From: Pectobacterium sp. A5351
GTDB lineage: Bacteria; Pseudomonadota; Gammaproteobacteria; Enterobacterales; Enterobacteriaceae
Assembly (NCBI RefSeq): GCF_028335745.1
Contig: NZ_CP116477.1
Location: 2,852,001 to 2,916,000, forward strand
DNA: 64,000 bases
Direction of reading: 5' to 3'
Positions 10,311 through 21,046 of this stretch are shown here, one piece after another. The notes beneath the pieces are model-generated. The model saw only the letters and a program-made list of their open reading frames with translations, was not told the origin of the DNA and searched no databases. The stretch's first letter is position 1; each line of letters starts with the position of its first letter. The translations under genes and the position numbers were made by a program.

Positions 10311-10777
10311 AAATTTATCTCAAAATAGCTTCTAACATCAAAAAAACAGCATTATCATTTACAACTACGGTAGTAATAGTACCTGTATGAAATGATTAAT
10401 TTTATTTGTTTTTAACAACGCCATATTGACCCTCTCTGTCATTAACTATCGATTATTCAGGCAAAAAATTGATTGTTTCTATCCTAGTACATCCGACATA
10501 TTCGCAAAAGAGATTAAAAGTTGAACGAACTATTGAACGTTAATGAACAGAGAGATAACGGTGAGTTGGACTACAATCAAGTCATAACATCAGAATGGAT
10601 GCAATTGATAGCAACAACCTCACAGAAATCTTTTAATCTACTTCAACCCCTCTCCGATCAGAAGGCGTCCGACTCTGATGTATTAGTGTGTAGTGATGTG
10701 ATGGACGTCCCTCCCTGAGTACAGGCCCTGCCACACTTATGCTCAGTGTTCTTCATCAGCAACGTGAAGGCATACCC
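10311..10777. other. Intergenic stretch without a supported gene
   Basis: AT-rich sequence upstream of dsrB followed by the left flank of an IS remnant. The one ORF here (TTG start at 10521, 65 codons) has no ribosome site or family resemblance and runs into the remnant, so I do not call it. Confidence 0.5.
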
Positions 10778-11080
10778 ATGAAGAAGCGTTTTTCCGACAA
10801 ACAGACTATCAGTCCATGCTGAAAAGCCATAATCTGCGAGGGAGTATGAGCGCAAAAAGATGCTGTTACGACAATGCCTGCGCGGAGAGTTTTTTCCACT
10901 CACTGAAAGTGGAATGTATCCACGGTGAGTCCTTTGCCAGGCGGGAAATAATGCGAACGGCGGTGTTTAAATTATATCGAGTGCGATGACAATCGCTGGT
11001 GTCGCCACAGTGCATGCGGCGGTCTCAGCCCGGAACAATATGAAAACCACAACCTCGCTTAGGGCTGTGTCCACATTACG
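10778..11080 (+). pseudogene. IS3-family element remnant (orfA start fused to orfB end)
   Basis: ATG at 10778 begins [12 protein letters not shown], the characteristic first residues of OrfA in IS3-family elements. The next bases, in another frame, encode [15 protein letters not shown], then [21 protein letters not shown], the C-terminal catalytic part of OrfB. So most of orfA and orfB is deleted. A further single-base shift near 10970 is needed to continue into YIECDDNRW and [18 protein letters not shown] before the stop. The right end continues to about 11085 (TGTCCACATTACGTGGG). It cannot make a transposase. Confidence 0.85.
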
Positions 11081-11201
11081 TGGGTTAGGATTAAACTTCT
11101 GTTTTGCCACGCTTCACCATGCACTATCAGGGTAGGAAACGATCTGAGTCAGTTTGCCGTTAAAAGTTCGTTTTATTCAAAAACGCCATCCAGATAATAA
11201 A

Positions 11202-11415
11202 TTATCTGCAGGTCTTACTTCCTTTAGTGACACCGATAATAATTTTATCGCCGAGGGAAATTGACGACGATATAGAAGCGACATTGACTTCTCCGTTGCT
11301 ATTATCTGTTGTCGTAACAAGGAAAACAGGGAAACCATAATAGAATGAACTGAGTTTTACGTTCTTTTTCATTTGAGTTAAAACCTCATCACTGAGTGGC
11401 GTTATATTTTTTCAT
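11202..11415 (-). pseudogene. Flavin reductase-like gene fragment, frameshifted and truncated
   Basis: On the minus strand ATG 11415 follows AAGAG. Removing one A from the A-run after the ATG joins MKNITPLSDEVLTQMKKNVKLS to SFYYGFPVFLVTTTD, then NSNGEVNVASIS and SISLGDKIIIGVTKGSKT. This is the N-terminus of flavoreductase-like (FMN-binding split barrel) proteins. It stops at 11202 after about 70 residues; the family usually has 160 or more. A frameshift plus loss of the C-terminus argues for a dead gene. It sits next to the IS remnant. Confidence 0.65.
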
Positions 11416-11445
11416 TTTTACTCTTTTGATTTATTTTTAACAATA

Positions 11446-11477
11446 ACCCTAATTGAGTACCAATAAGGGTATTTTTT
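11446..11477 (+). terminator. Orphan terminator-like hairpin
   Basis: ACCCT and AGGGT arms with an inner TTG/CAA pairing are followed by ATTTTTT. No intact plus-strand gene lies upstream, so it may be left from a lost gene. Confidence 0.35.
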
Positions 11478-11503
11478 AGGCCCAACGTGCCTAATAAGGG
11501 GAG

Positions 11504-11539
11504 CATCAAGAAATAACTTAATGTAACTATTCCTTGATG
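11504..11539. repeat. Inverted repeat upstream of yeaR
   Basis: CATCAAGAAATA and TATTCCTTGATG pair at 11 of 12 positions around a 12-base loop, followed by TTAGTTTTTATC. It could be a terminator or an operator. The rest of 11540-11751 holds only the yeaR promoter region. Confidence 0.4.
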
Positions 11540-11685
11540 TTAGTTTTTATCTCCGCCAATCAGGTGAGATAAATAACCAACGAGAGAAACGTTGATTCCT
11601 GAAAATACGGCCTTTCCGCAAAGCGTTGCGGCATTGTAAAAATTAATTAGCAGAAAATAATTCACAAAAATTAAAAGAGGTATAT

Positions 11686-11699
11686 GATATGCATTATAT
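11686..11699. promoter_or_regulatory. Possible NsrR-like site before yeaR
   Basis: GATATGCATTATAT resembles one half of the NsrR motif (AAGATGCATTT). It lies 53 bp upstream of yeaR. E. coli yeaR-yoaG responds to nitrate and nitric oxide through NarL and NsrR; a matching site here is tentative. Confidence 0.3.
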
Positions 11700-11751
11700 G
11701 GTTTTTCCTTCCTGCCCTGCAATGTAGCCGGGTAAAGCATGAGGTTTAAAC

Positions 11752-12084
11752 ATGGAACGAATTGTTATACCAGCGAATTATGTTCATACCCGTACCACGC
11801 CTTTCTGGACAAAAGAAACTGCCCCAGCGTCTATCTGGAAGCGCCATTTGGATGCAGGGACGCGGCAAGGCGTCTACCCGCGCTTGTGCGTGATGCAAGG
11901 GACGATTCGTTATTATGGCTACACCGATGAGACCAGCCCTGAGCCCGTAGAGACGCTAACTATTGAGGCCGGGCAATTTGGCGTATTCCCGCCAGAAAAA
12001 TGGCACAGAATCGAAGCGTTATCTGATGACACGCTATTTAACGTAGATTTTTATGTCGATCCAAAAATTCTGATAGAAGGTTGA
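11752..12084 (+). CDS. yeaR: YeaR-like DUF1971 cupin protein
   Basis: The 110-residue protein is a single small cupin domain of the TehB-N/DUF1971 family. Close stretches to E. coli YeaR are NYVHTRTTPFWTKETAPA, GVYPRLCVMQGTIRYYGY, EAGQFGVFPPEKWHRIEAL and FNVDFYV. The metal-site-like residues (PEKWHRIE) are kept. ATG 11752 follows GAGG at 7-8 bases. It is 10 bp upstream of a yoaG-type gene, the same pair as in E. coli, where the operon is induced by nitrate/nitrite. The biochemical function is unsettled; detoxification under nitrosative stress is inferred from regulation. Confidence 0.88.
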   Translation: MERIVIPANYVHTRTTPFWTKETAPASIWKRHLDAGTRQGVYPRLCVMQGTIRYYGYTDETSPEPVETLTIEAGQFGVFPPEKWHRIEALSDDTLFNVDFYVDPKILIEG

Positions 12085-12094
12085 GGTAAACATA

Positions 12095-12433
12095 ATGACA
12101 AGTGAAAACAAAGGGTATTCATTAACACTATTGAACCGCGACAATAAGGAAAAGGCAGAGAAAATTTATCTCAAGCCGATGGCTTTTTATGTGCCTGATT
12201 TCGCCGCAAGCGCAGTTATGGAATTATTCAACGAACTGTCGTCAACCAGCGAAAATAAAAAAGGTTTTCTGCTGACGGTTACGAACAATAATAACGGCGT
12301 GTCCGTCGACAAGGATCTCTCTACGGTCGAAGAAGTAAAAGACAAGACAGTTTCGGCTGAAGCGGTAAAAGAGCTGGTTAATATCGTACGTGGTTACGAT
12401 GCGGATGAAGAGACTAACGTCTGCGGCTGGTAA
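12095..12433 (+). CDS. yoaG: YoaG-like DUF1869 protein with a duplicated domain
   Basis: The C-terminal half (residues 57-112; GFLLTVTNNNNGVSVDKD and VKELVNIVRGYDADEETNVCGW) matches E. coli YoaG, about 60 residues long. The N-terminal half (7-50; GYSLTLLNRDNKEKAEKIYL, then PDFAASAVMELFNELSS) looks like a diverged second copy with the same strand-strand-helix pattern. The protein is 112 residues, about twice the E. coli length. YoaG function is unknown; it follows yeaR by 10 bp and should share its control. Confidence 0.8.
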   Translation: MTSENKGYSLTLLNRDNKEKAEKIYLKPMAFYVPDFAASAVMELFNELSSTSENKKGFLLTVTNNNNGVSVDKDLSTVEEVKDKTVSAEAVKELVNIVRGYDADEETNVCGW

Positions 12434-12943
12434 AGCAATATAGTTTCATCACTATTTATGCTGCTCGCGTATCGATTTTTCCGCAACCAGAATAATTTAA
12501 GCGTGAATTTTATTACCCTGATTTATTAAAAAAGGCGCTGAATGTCTTTTGACTTAACAAGCGCCCCTCCCCTTCGATTATTCCAAATAGCCACACTGGC
12601 ATTAACGGATGTTCTCATTCAGTACATGAAGCTTGTCTATAGCGGTTCGTCTAACACAATCATCCCATTCTGGAGCAATAGAACATGCAAATTAATAATT
12701 ATCATGATTATTATTAGCACAAGAAAACTAAGAAGGGAAAGAGAATAGATTTTCAAAATCCATGATAATTTATTAAAGCGACCATAAATAACTAAATATT
12801 TTTTATATCATGCCGATTTATTAATTAAATCACGCGGTCTGCCTGCGTTTATGGCTACAGCACACAGCGTCGTATTCCGCATAGTGAGTTAGAAAGAATA
12901 AAAAGACTGTGGTCGCAGATGAAAATACATGGAGTTTTTTCAA
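12434..12943. other. Intergenic stretch with a minus-strand terminator-like hairpin
   Basis: About 510 AT-rich bases. The one ORF (12542-12748) has no ribosome site and a composition unlike a protein, so it is not called. A hairpin with a T-run facing left is at 12528-12565. Confidence 0.5.
12528..12565 (-). terminator. Terminator-like hairpin, minus strand
   Basis: GGCGCT and AGCGCC arms with inner GTC/GAC pairing are followed on the minus strand by six Ts. No minus-strand gene ends directly before it; it may end antisense transcription converging on yoaG. Confidence 0.4.
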
Positions 12944-13053
12944 ATGAAATCAAGCAATATTCTGTTGTCCTCACTGTTCATGACAGCCCTTTTTGCATCA
13001 GTTATGCCAACGTCAATACTCACGACTCAGATGTAGAAATTACCATGAGATAA
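12944..13053 (+). pseudogene. Small exported protein gene, apparently frameshifted
   Basis: ATG 12944, 9 bases after a GGAG, starts MKSSNILLSSLFMTALFASV, a clear signal peptide. As written the frame then ends at 13036. A single inserted base near 13003 would give ...ASVYA then NVNTHDSDVEITMR to a stop at 13053. This restores an A-x-A-like cleavage site and a polar mature peptide, so the gene seems frameshifted. A terminator-like hairpin follows 20 bp later, which supports a real transcription unit. No family recognised. Confidence 0.5.
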
Positions 13054-13072
13054 CACCCGTACTGAAAAATCG

Positions 13073-13097
13073 CTGAGCAACCACTCAGGCATTTTTT
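13073..13097 (+). terminator. Terminator after the small exported-protein gene
   Basis: CTGAG, loop CAACCA, CTCAG, then GCA and six Ts. Confidence 0.5.
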
Positions 13098-13103
13098 ATG
13101 AAT

Positions 13104-13136
13104 AGGGATAAGCAGCATGAGTCGTTACTTATCCCT
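13104..13136. repeat. Dyad repeat before the 268-residue gene
   Basis: AGGGATAAG and CTTATCCCT are perfect 9-base arms around 15 bases, ending 25 bp before ATG 13162. It could be an operator or a 5' leader hairpin. An ATG in the loop (13117) opens an 11-codon reading frame ending at 13152. Confidence 0.5.
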
Positions 13137-13161
13137 GAATCACAACGAGTGAGAAGAACGA

Positions 13162-13968
13162 ATGATTAACTTCAATGGCCTTTCAAAAAGTACGGTGGCA
13201 GGTGCGCAGCCCACCAATGACAGTCGCTCGATAAAAAAGCAGGAAAACGTATCCGAAAACACACAGTCTGCGTCTACAACGTCTGATGGTTATTCAAATA
13301 AAAAGAATAGCGGCATTACAACGCTGGCAAAACAGCTCAGCGACGCCGCCGTCAGGGCCGAAGCCAGAGATGCAACAAGCGATCGCAATGCATTGGCTGC
13401 CAAAGCCAAAAGTACACATGATGAAATTCTCGGTGTGAATTACGCTAACAACAGAAAAACTCATGATGCGGAAGTCCCCGATAGTGATGACCCCGAGCGA
13501 TTAGCCAGAGCAACACAAGCGACAGCCTATAACAACGGTCAAGGAAGTAATCCTTTCAAAGGCCTGTCTCGTGAACAGCTGGCACTGATTACCTATGACG
13601 ATAGTGGAACCTTTACGGTGAATGAGCGGCGTGCGGCCTGGAGCGAGGCTTATGACCAAGAGCAAGTCTGGCGTACGATGGCCGTGGCACAAAGCAAACT
13701 GGAGTGGAGTCGCGGTGAGTTTAAACAAACCGAATTTTTCAAAATGGTGTTAGATCACCATGAGAGCCTGCCATTAATTGAACAAGCGCAGGCACCGGAA
13801 GGCTATGTACCACGTCTGAAGTACCTGATAGAAATGGACTTCAACTTTATGACTGGGGAATCAGGCAAAGACGCCGATCCGTTCAAGCGCCTGTTTGAAC
13901 TCCTTTCCCCCACCAAACTTCACTTAGAAGATGGCAAGCTCACTCTGGATGCAACCAAAGATGCCTGA
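13162..13968 (+). CDS. Uncharacterised protein with a low-complexity Ser/Asn N-terminus
   Basis: I do not recognise a family for this 268-residue protein. The first 60 residues are rich in Ser, Thr, Asn and Lys with no signal peptide or membrane segment, the composition seen in substrates of flagellar or virulence type III secretion. The rest is soluble and charged. LSREQLALITYDDSGTFTVNERRAAW near 136-161 looks like a single EF-hand-like loop (DDSGTFTVNE) flanked by helices. A Trp/Gln-rich helical part follows. ATG 13162 follows GAGAAGAA. A dyad lies just upstream and a strong hairpin at the stop, so it is probably monocistronic. Role unknown. Confidence 0.75.
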   Translation: MINFNGLSKSTVAGAQPTNDSRSIKKQENVSENTQSASTTSDGYSNKKNSGITTLAKQLSDAAVRAEARDATSDRNALAAKAKSTHDEILGVNYANNRKTHDAEVPDSDDPERLARATQATAYNNGQGSNPFKGLSREQLALITYDDSGTFTVNERRAAWSEAYDQEQVWRTMAVAQSKLEWSRGEFKQTEFFKMVLDHHESLPLIEQAQAPEGYVPRLKYLIEMDFNFMTGESGKDADPFKRLFELLSPTKLHLEDGKLTLDATKDA

Positions 13969-13997
13969 TAAGCAGATGATAACTTCTGCATAGGCAT
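13961..13997. terminator. Hairpin between converging genes
   Basis: ATGCCT with AGGCAT and, inside, GCAGA with TCTGC form an interrupted stem spanning the stop of the upstream gene and ending one base before the dgcP stop. There is no long T-run. Likely bidirectional. Confidence 0.4.
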
Positions 13998-15062
13998 TTA
14001 CGATTGTGCTGTGATGACCTCAAAAGCGCGGGTTTGATCTTTTTTTCGCGTGATTTTATTGGCGTACATTGCAGCATCAGCCCGGCGCATCACGCCATCA
14101 GGCTCCTCGACGGAAGGATCTGCCGTGACGATCCCGATGCTTGCCCCCAAATAGTCAATACTGACCGTGCCGAGCGAACTGACCTCACCGAGAGAATAGT
14201 GCCCCTGCAACAAGGGTGTCATGTCATTCCTGAAGGAAGCAATCACACGCTCATCCTCTCCCGGTGCAACGTCTACCATGCGGGCAAAAACAAATTCATC
14301 ACCACCGAGACGCCCGACAACATCACCTGGGTTGCCCCACATGAGCAAACGGCGACCAACGTCTTGCAAGAAGATATCACCGGCTTCGTGGCCGAACTGA
14401 TCGTTAATTTTCTTAAAGCCATCAAGGTCAATGAACACAATGAGCGCCTGCTGATGGTCGTTCTTGGCCTGAGAAAACAGCGCTTCCAGAGAGTAAAATA
14501 CGCCTCGGCGGTTAAGCAATCCGGTCAGTGAATCGGTATAAGAATACTCATGTAACGCGGCGTTTGCGGCCGTTAACTGCCGCACCAGCCACTCTTTCTG
14601 CACCTGCTGAGCAATGAGTTGCGCGAATAAACTCAGGATTTGTTCACCCTTGGTCGTCAGCGGTTTATGGTCGGAGCTTGCGGCACAAAGGGTGCCATAC
14701 AACTGCCCGTCCTCCATCCGTACGGGCGTACTGGCATAAGTCATAATGCCCAGCGCTTTCGCCGCCTGCGAATCCCCCCAGCATTCAGCCACATTCGGCG
14801 TGTAACTTTGCCCTTCGTCCAACGCACGTTTGCACAGCGTGTCATGCCACGGAACCGAGACACCTTCAGGAATATTGAGCGTTTTCGTGTTGTGAGCAAA
14901 CAGGATATTTTGAAAGCCCGCTTCGGTGTCAACCTGCGTCAGGTAAGTTGATTCCAGATCGGTGACCAGCTCCAGCATGACCAATAACTGGCGAACGAGC
15001 CCCTCGAAGGAATCCTCTGAACGTAATGCGTTCGAGAGGTGAGAAAGCAGATTATCAGTCAT
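13998..15062 (-). CDS. dgcP: GAF-GGDEF diguanylate cyclase, DgcP (YeaP) type
   Basis: It should make cyclic di-GMP from two GTP in the cytoplasm. An N-terminal GAF domain spans about 15-165 and a GGDEF domain about 185-350. The active-site loop is intact (GRLGGDEF), as are DSLTGLLNRRG and DLDGFKKINDQFGH. The inhibitory RxxD site, five residues before GGDEF, reads NPGD, so product inhibition through that site is probably lost. Layout and sequence match E. coli DgcP. The frame opens at TTG 15077, but ATG 15062 with GGGA nine bases ahead is preferred. Confidence 0.9.
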   Translation of the reverse strand: MTDNLLSHLSNALRSEDSFEGLVRQLLVMLELVTDLESTYLTQVDTEAGFQNILFAHNTKTLNIPEGVSVPWHDTLCKRALDEGQSYTPNVAECWGDSQAAKALGIMTYASTPVRMEDGQLYGTLCAASSDHKPLTTKGEQILSLFAQLIAQQVQKEWLVRQLTAANAALHEYSYTDSLTGLLNRRGVFYSLEALFSQAKNDHQQALIVFIDLDGFKKINDQFGHEAGDIFLQDVGRRLLMWGNPGDVVGRLGGDEFVFARMVDVAPGEDERVIASFRNDMTPLLQGHYSLGEVSSLGTVSIDYLGASIGIVTADPSVEEPDGVMRRADAAMYANKITRKKDQTRAFEVITAQS

Positions 15063-15410
15063 AACAATCGATCCCAACGGTGAATATTTTCAAATAAAAA
15101 CAATAAATTAACGAATAAATAAATGAACTGCTATATAGCGTACATCACCCTATAATCGGCGCAAACAGAGGATCTCGCCATACGACAGAAAGCATACACG
15201 CCTTTCGTCTGTCCGTTTGCACTCTGCGAGTTTACCTCGCTCTGTTGTTTATCATCGGTTAAAAAACGCCATATTTTATTCAACATGCCTGAAATGCATC
15301 AGCATCGTCAGGCAAAGCCTTCCATTCTGCTATTACCATCACACTTACCCGTCAAGGCAGTACGATCTGTTTGACTTTCCCGCGTACCAGGACTTACAAC
15401 AGCAGCACAG
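15063..15410. promoter_or_regulatory. Divergent promoter region of dgcP and the bgl operon
   Basis: About 350 bp between divergent units. TATAAT at 15151-15156 could be a -10 element for the bgl leader, without a clear -35. A 74-codon ORF at 15217-15441 overlaps the leader RNA structure and is not called. Confidence 0.45.
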
Positions 15411-15486
15411 GCGTGTAACTAGTTTTCTAGGCAAGACCTGAAGCTATCCCACTCAACATCATGGGAGGAGCTTCAGGTCTTTTTTC
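15411..15486 (+). promoter_or_regulatory. BglG-type antiterminator target (RAT) overlapping a terminator
   Basis: 15411-15439 (GTGTAACT, then TTTT, then AGGCAAGACCT) resembles the ribonucleic antiterminator that BglG/LicT proteins bind. It overlaps the left arm of a strong terminator: AAGACCTGAAGCT (15433-15445) pairs with AGCTTCAGGTCTT (15469-15481), with an inner TCCCA/TGGGA pair and five or six Ts. Binding of the regulator would block the terminator and let transcription enter bglF. Annotated starts inside this hairpin are not credible. Confidence 0.85.
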
Positions 15487-15511
15487 GTTTCTGGATCAGG
15501 GGAACCGTCGT

Positions 15512-18846
<3,335 letters not shown>

Positions 18847-18926
18847 CAGGCAGGCACTTGCTGCAAGCTGTGTGGACAACGGCAGGAAACTGCGGTAATT
18901 GGAAGAAGCATGATGGGAAGAAAAAC

Positions 18927-19766
18927 GTGATTAAAGTGAAAAAAGCGTTAAATAACAGCATGCTGTTAGTCGATCATGAACAGCAGGAGATGATCCTGTT
19001 GGGTAAAGGGATCGGGTTTGGTGCCAAACCCGGTTCGTTGATTGATGTGACGCATGTTGAGCAGGTTTTCATTCCACTGGAAAACCTGAAATCACGGCAT
19101 TTTCTTTCATTGACCGACACGATTCCTGCGGCTTTTTTTGACATCACTCATGAGATCGTCACGCTGGCGCAAAGCCAGTACGCCGAAAAGCTGAATTCGG
19201 TGCTGTTCTTTACGCTGGCGGAACATCTCTATTTCGCGGTTGAACGTAGCAAAACGGGCAACTCTTTCATCAACAAGCTCAGTTGGGAAGTCAAACGCTA
19301 TTACCAAAAAGAGTACGCCATCGGCGTGCAGGCGAAAGATCGCGTGTCGGCACGTTTTAACGTCACGCTGCCTGATGACGAGGCCGTCAATATCGCGTTC
19401 CACCTCATTAATGCCGCCGGTAGCGCCGAAATCGCCGATGCCCACCAGCAGGTTCAGTTGGTGAACCGTCTGGCGGAAATTGTCCGCTACAAATTAAACA
19501 AGAATATTGATGTCAACGCCGTCGATTATCTCCGTTTTATCACCCATCTGCGGTATTTCTCCGAACGGGTGATTGCCCGCAAAATCGCCCCAAGGCGCAC
19601 GGACGATTTCTATCAGGAACTGCTGAAACACTACCCTGAAGCGATGGCAATTTCCTGGGCCATCAGAGATTACATTCAGGAAAAATACCAGATGGCCTTG
19701 CCGAAAGAAGAACTTACCTGGCTGACCATGCATATCAGCAGGCTGGCCGACAGCCAGACGCCATAG
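18927..19766 (+). CDS. bglG: BglG-family transcriptional antiterminator
   Basis: The protein binds the leader RNA when dephosphorylated by the sugar-active permease and prevents termination. The first 55 residues (VIKVKKALNNSMLLVDHEQQ, then GKGIGFGAKPG) are the CAT RNA-binding domain; two PRD domains follow, with the conserved histidines in DITHEI and EHLYFAVER (PRD1) and FHLINAAG and FITHLRYF (PRD2). GTG 18927 has GGGAAG six bases ahead and gives the usual N-terminus, 279 residues. Here the regulator comes last, whereas E. coli bglG is first. Confidence 0.92.
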   Translation: MIKVKKALNNSMLLVDHEQQEMILLGKGIGFGAKPGSLIDVTHVEQVFIPLENLKSRHFLSLTDTIPAAFFDITHEIVTLAQSQYAEKLNSVLFFTLAEHLYFAVERSKTGNSFINKLSWEVKRYYQKEYAIGVQAKDRVSARFNVTLPDDEAVNIAFHLINAAGSAEIADAHQQVQLVNRLAEIVRYKLNKNIDVNAVDYLRFITHLRYFSERVIARKIAPRRTDDFYQELLKHYPEAMAISWAIRDYIQEKYQMALPKEELTWLTMHISRLADSQTP

Positions 19767-19881
19767 CGCTTACCCCACACAAGATAATCACCTGCCCCTG
19801 TTTTACCCACACGCATACCGTCTCGATGGGTCCGTATGTTGACCCTCATCACGATCGCAGATCGCACAAATTAATGAGATT

Positions 19882-19900
19882 GAAAATAAGAGTGATTATC
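19882..19900. promoter_or_regulatory. Fur-box-like site before the ferric transporter
   Basis: The 19 bases GAAAATAAGAGTGATTATC match the consensus Fur box at 14 of 19 positions. It lies 84 bp upstream of the binding-protein gene, consistent with iron repression. Confidence 0.6.
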
Positions 19901-19983
19901 ATATATAGTTTTTGTCACCTGCAGAAAATATCTCCTTATTTTATTAATTCATGTCCCACATTCATTCTGGAGAAGATAATAAC

Positions 19984-21030
19984 ATGTCAAAAACGCTGTC
20001 TGTTCTGTGCAAAAAAGCGCGCCTGCTGACGCTGGCTTCATCGCTGATGGTGGCTTATGCTCTGCCTGCCGCCGCAGATGATTCTCTGACTCTCTACACC
20101 ACGCGTGAACCCGGCCTGATTCAGCCGCTGCTGGATGCGTTCACCAAAGAGACGTCGGTTAAAGTTAATACCGTGTTCATCAAGGATGGCATGCTGGAAC
20201 GCGTGAAGGCGGAAGGCCAAAACTCACCGGCTGACCTGTTGATGACCGTTGATGCGGGTAACCTGATCGATCTGGTCGAAGCGGGTGTCACCCAGCCGAT
20301 TCAGTCCAGCACGCTAACCGAGGTCATCCCGGCTGCGCTGCGCGATAAAGACAACCAGTGGTTTGGCCTGTCGATGCGTTCACGCGTGCTCTACGCGGAA
20401 AAATCACTGCCGCTGACCAGTATTACTTACGAAAATCTGGCCGATCCGAAATGGAAAGGCAAAGTGTGTATCCGTGCGGGTCAACATCCCTACAACACTG
20501 CGCTGGTCGCTGCGATGATTGCACATCATGGCGAAGCCAAAACCGAAACCTGGCTGCGCGGCGTGAAAGACAACCTGGCGCGTAAAGCCACCGGCGGCGA
20601 CCGCGACGTCGCACGCGATATCCTCGGCGGTATCTGTGATGTGGGTCTGGCAAACTCCTACTACGTTGGCCACATGAAGAACGCCAAAGAAGGCACCGAT
20701 GCCCGTAAATGGGGCGATGCCATTAAAGTTGTGCAGCCGACCTTTGAAAATGGCGGCACACACGTCAATATCACTGGCGCAGCCGTTGCACGCCATGCTC
20801 CGCATAAAGAGCAAGCAGTGAAACTGATGGAATATCTGGTTTCCGCGCCAGCCCAACAGCTCTACGCACAGGCGAACTATGAGTACCCGGTTCGCAAAGG
20901 TGTCACGCTGGATTCCACCATCGGCAGCACCATTGGTGAAGTTAATGTGGATAGCATTCCGCTGACTGACATCGTTAAATTCCGCAAACAGGCCAGTCAG
21001 TTGGTAGATAAAGTTGGATTCGATCAATAA
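19984..21030 (+). CDS. Ferric iron ABC transporter, periplasmic binding protein (FbpA/SfuA type)
   Basis: It captures Fe3+ in the periplasm for the adjacent permease. The 348 residues start with a Sec signal peptide ending near LPAAA-DDSL. Mature features are LTLYTTREPGLIQPLLDAF, then VFIKDGMLERVKAEG, and the twin tyrosine iron ligands in LANSYYVGHMKN. ATG 19984 has GGAGAAG eight bases ahead; the frame opens 11 codons earlier without a good site. A Fur-box-like site lies upstream, and permease and ATPase genes follow directly. Confidence 0.92.
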   Translation: MSKTLSVLCKKARLLTLASSLMVAYALPAAADDSLTLYTTREPGLIQPLLDAFTKETSVKVNTVFIKDGMLERVKAEGQNSPADLLMTVDAGNLIDLVEAGVTQPIQSSTLTEVIPAALRDKDNQWFGLSMRSRVLYAEKSLPLTSITYENLADPKWKGKVCIRAGQHPYNTALVAAMIAHHGEAKTETWLRGVKDNLARKATGGDRDVARDILGGICDVGLANSYYVGHMKNAKEGTDARKWGDAIKVVQPTFENGGTHVNITGAAVARHAPHKEQAVKLMEYLVSAPAQQLYAQANYEYPVRKGVTLDSTIGSTIGEVNVDSIPLTDIVKFRKQASQLVDKVGFDQ

Positions 21031-21046
21031 GACAAGTTCGTCAACG

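Noticed and set aside
10521..10718. 65-codon ORF from TTG
   Set aside because: No ribosome site, no family, and it runs into the IS remnant.
11540..11740. 66-codon minus-strand ORF before yeaR
   Set aside because: It covers the yeaR promoter region and starts without a ribosome site.
12542..12748. 68-codon plus-strand ORF
   Set aside because: It begins inside a hairpin and its composition is not protein-like.
13037..13161. HrpL box ahead of the 268-residue gene
   Set aside because: No GGAACC-N15/16-CCAC pattern was found, so control by the virulence type III sigma factor is not supported.
15217..15441. 74-codon ORF in the bgl leader
   Set aside because: It overlaps the antiterminator target and has no good start.
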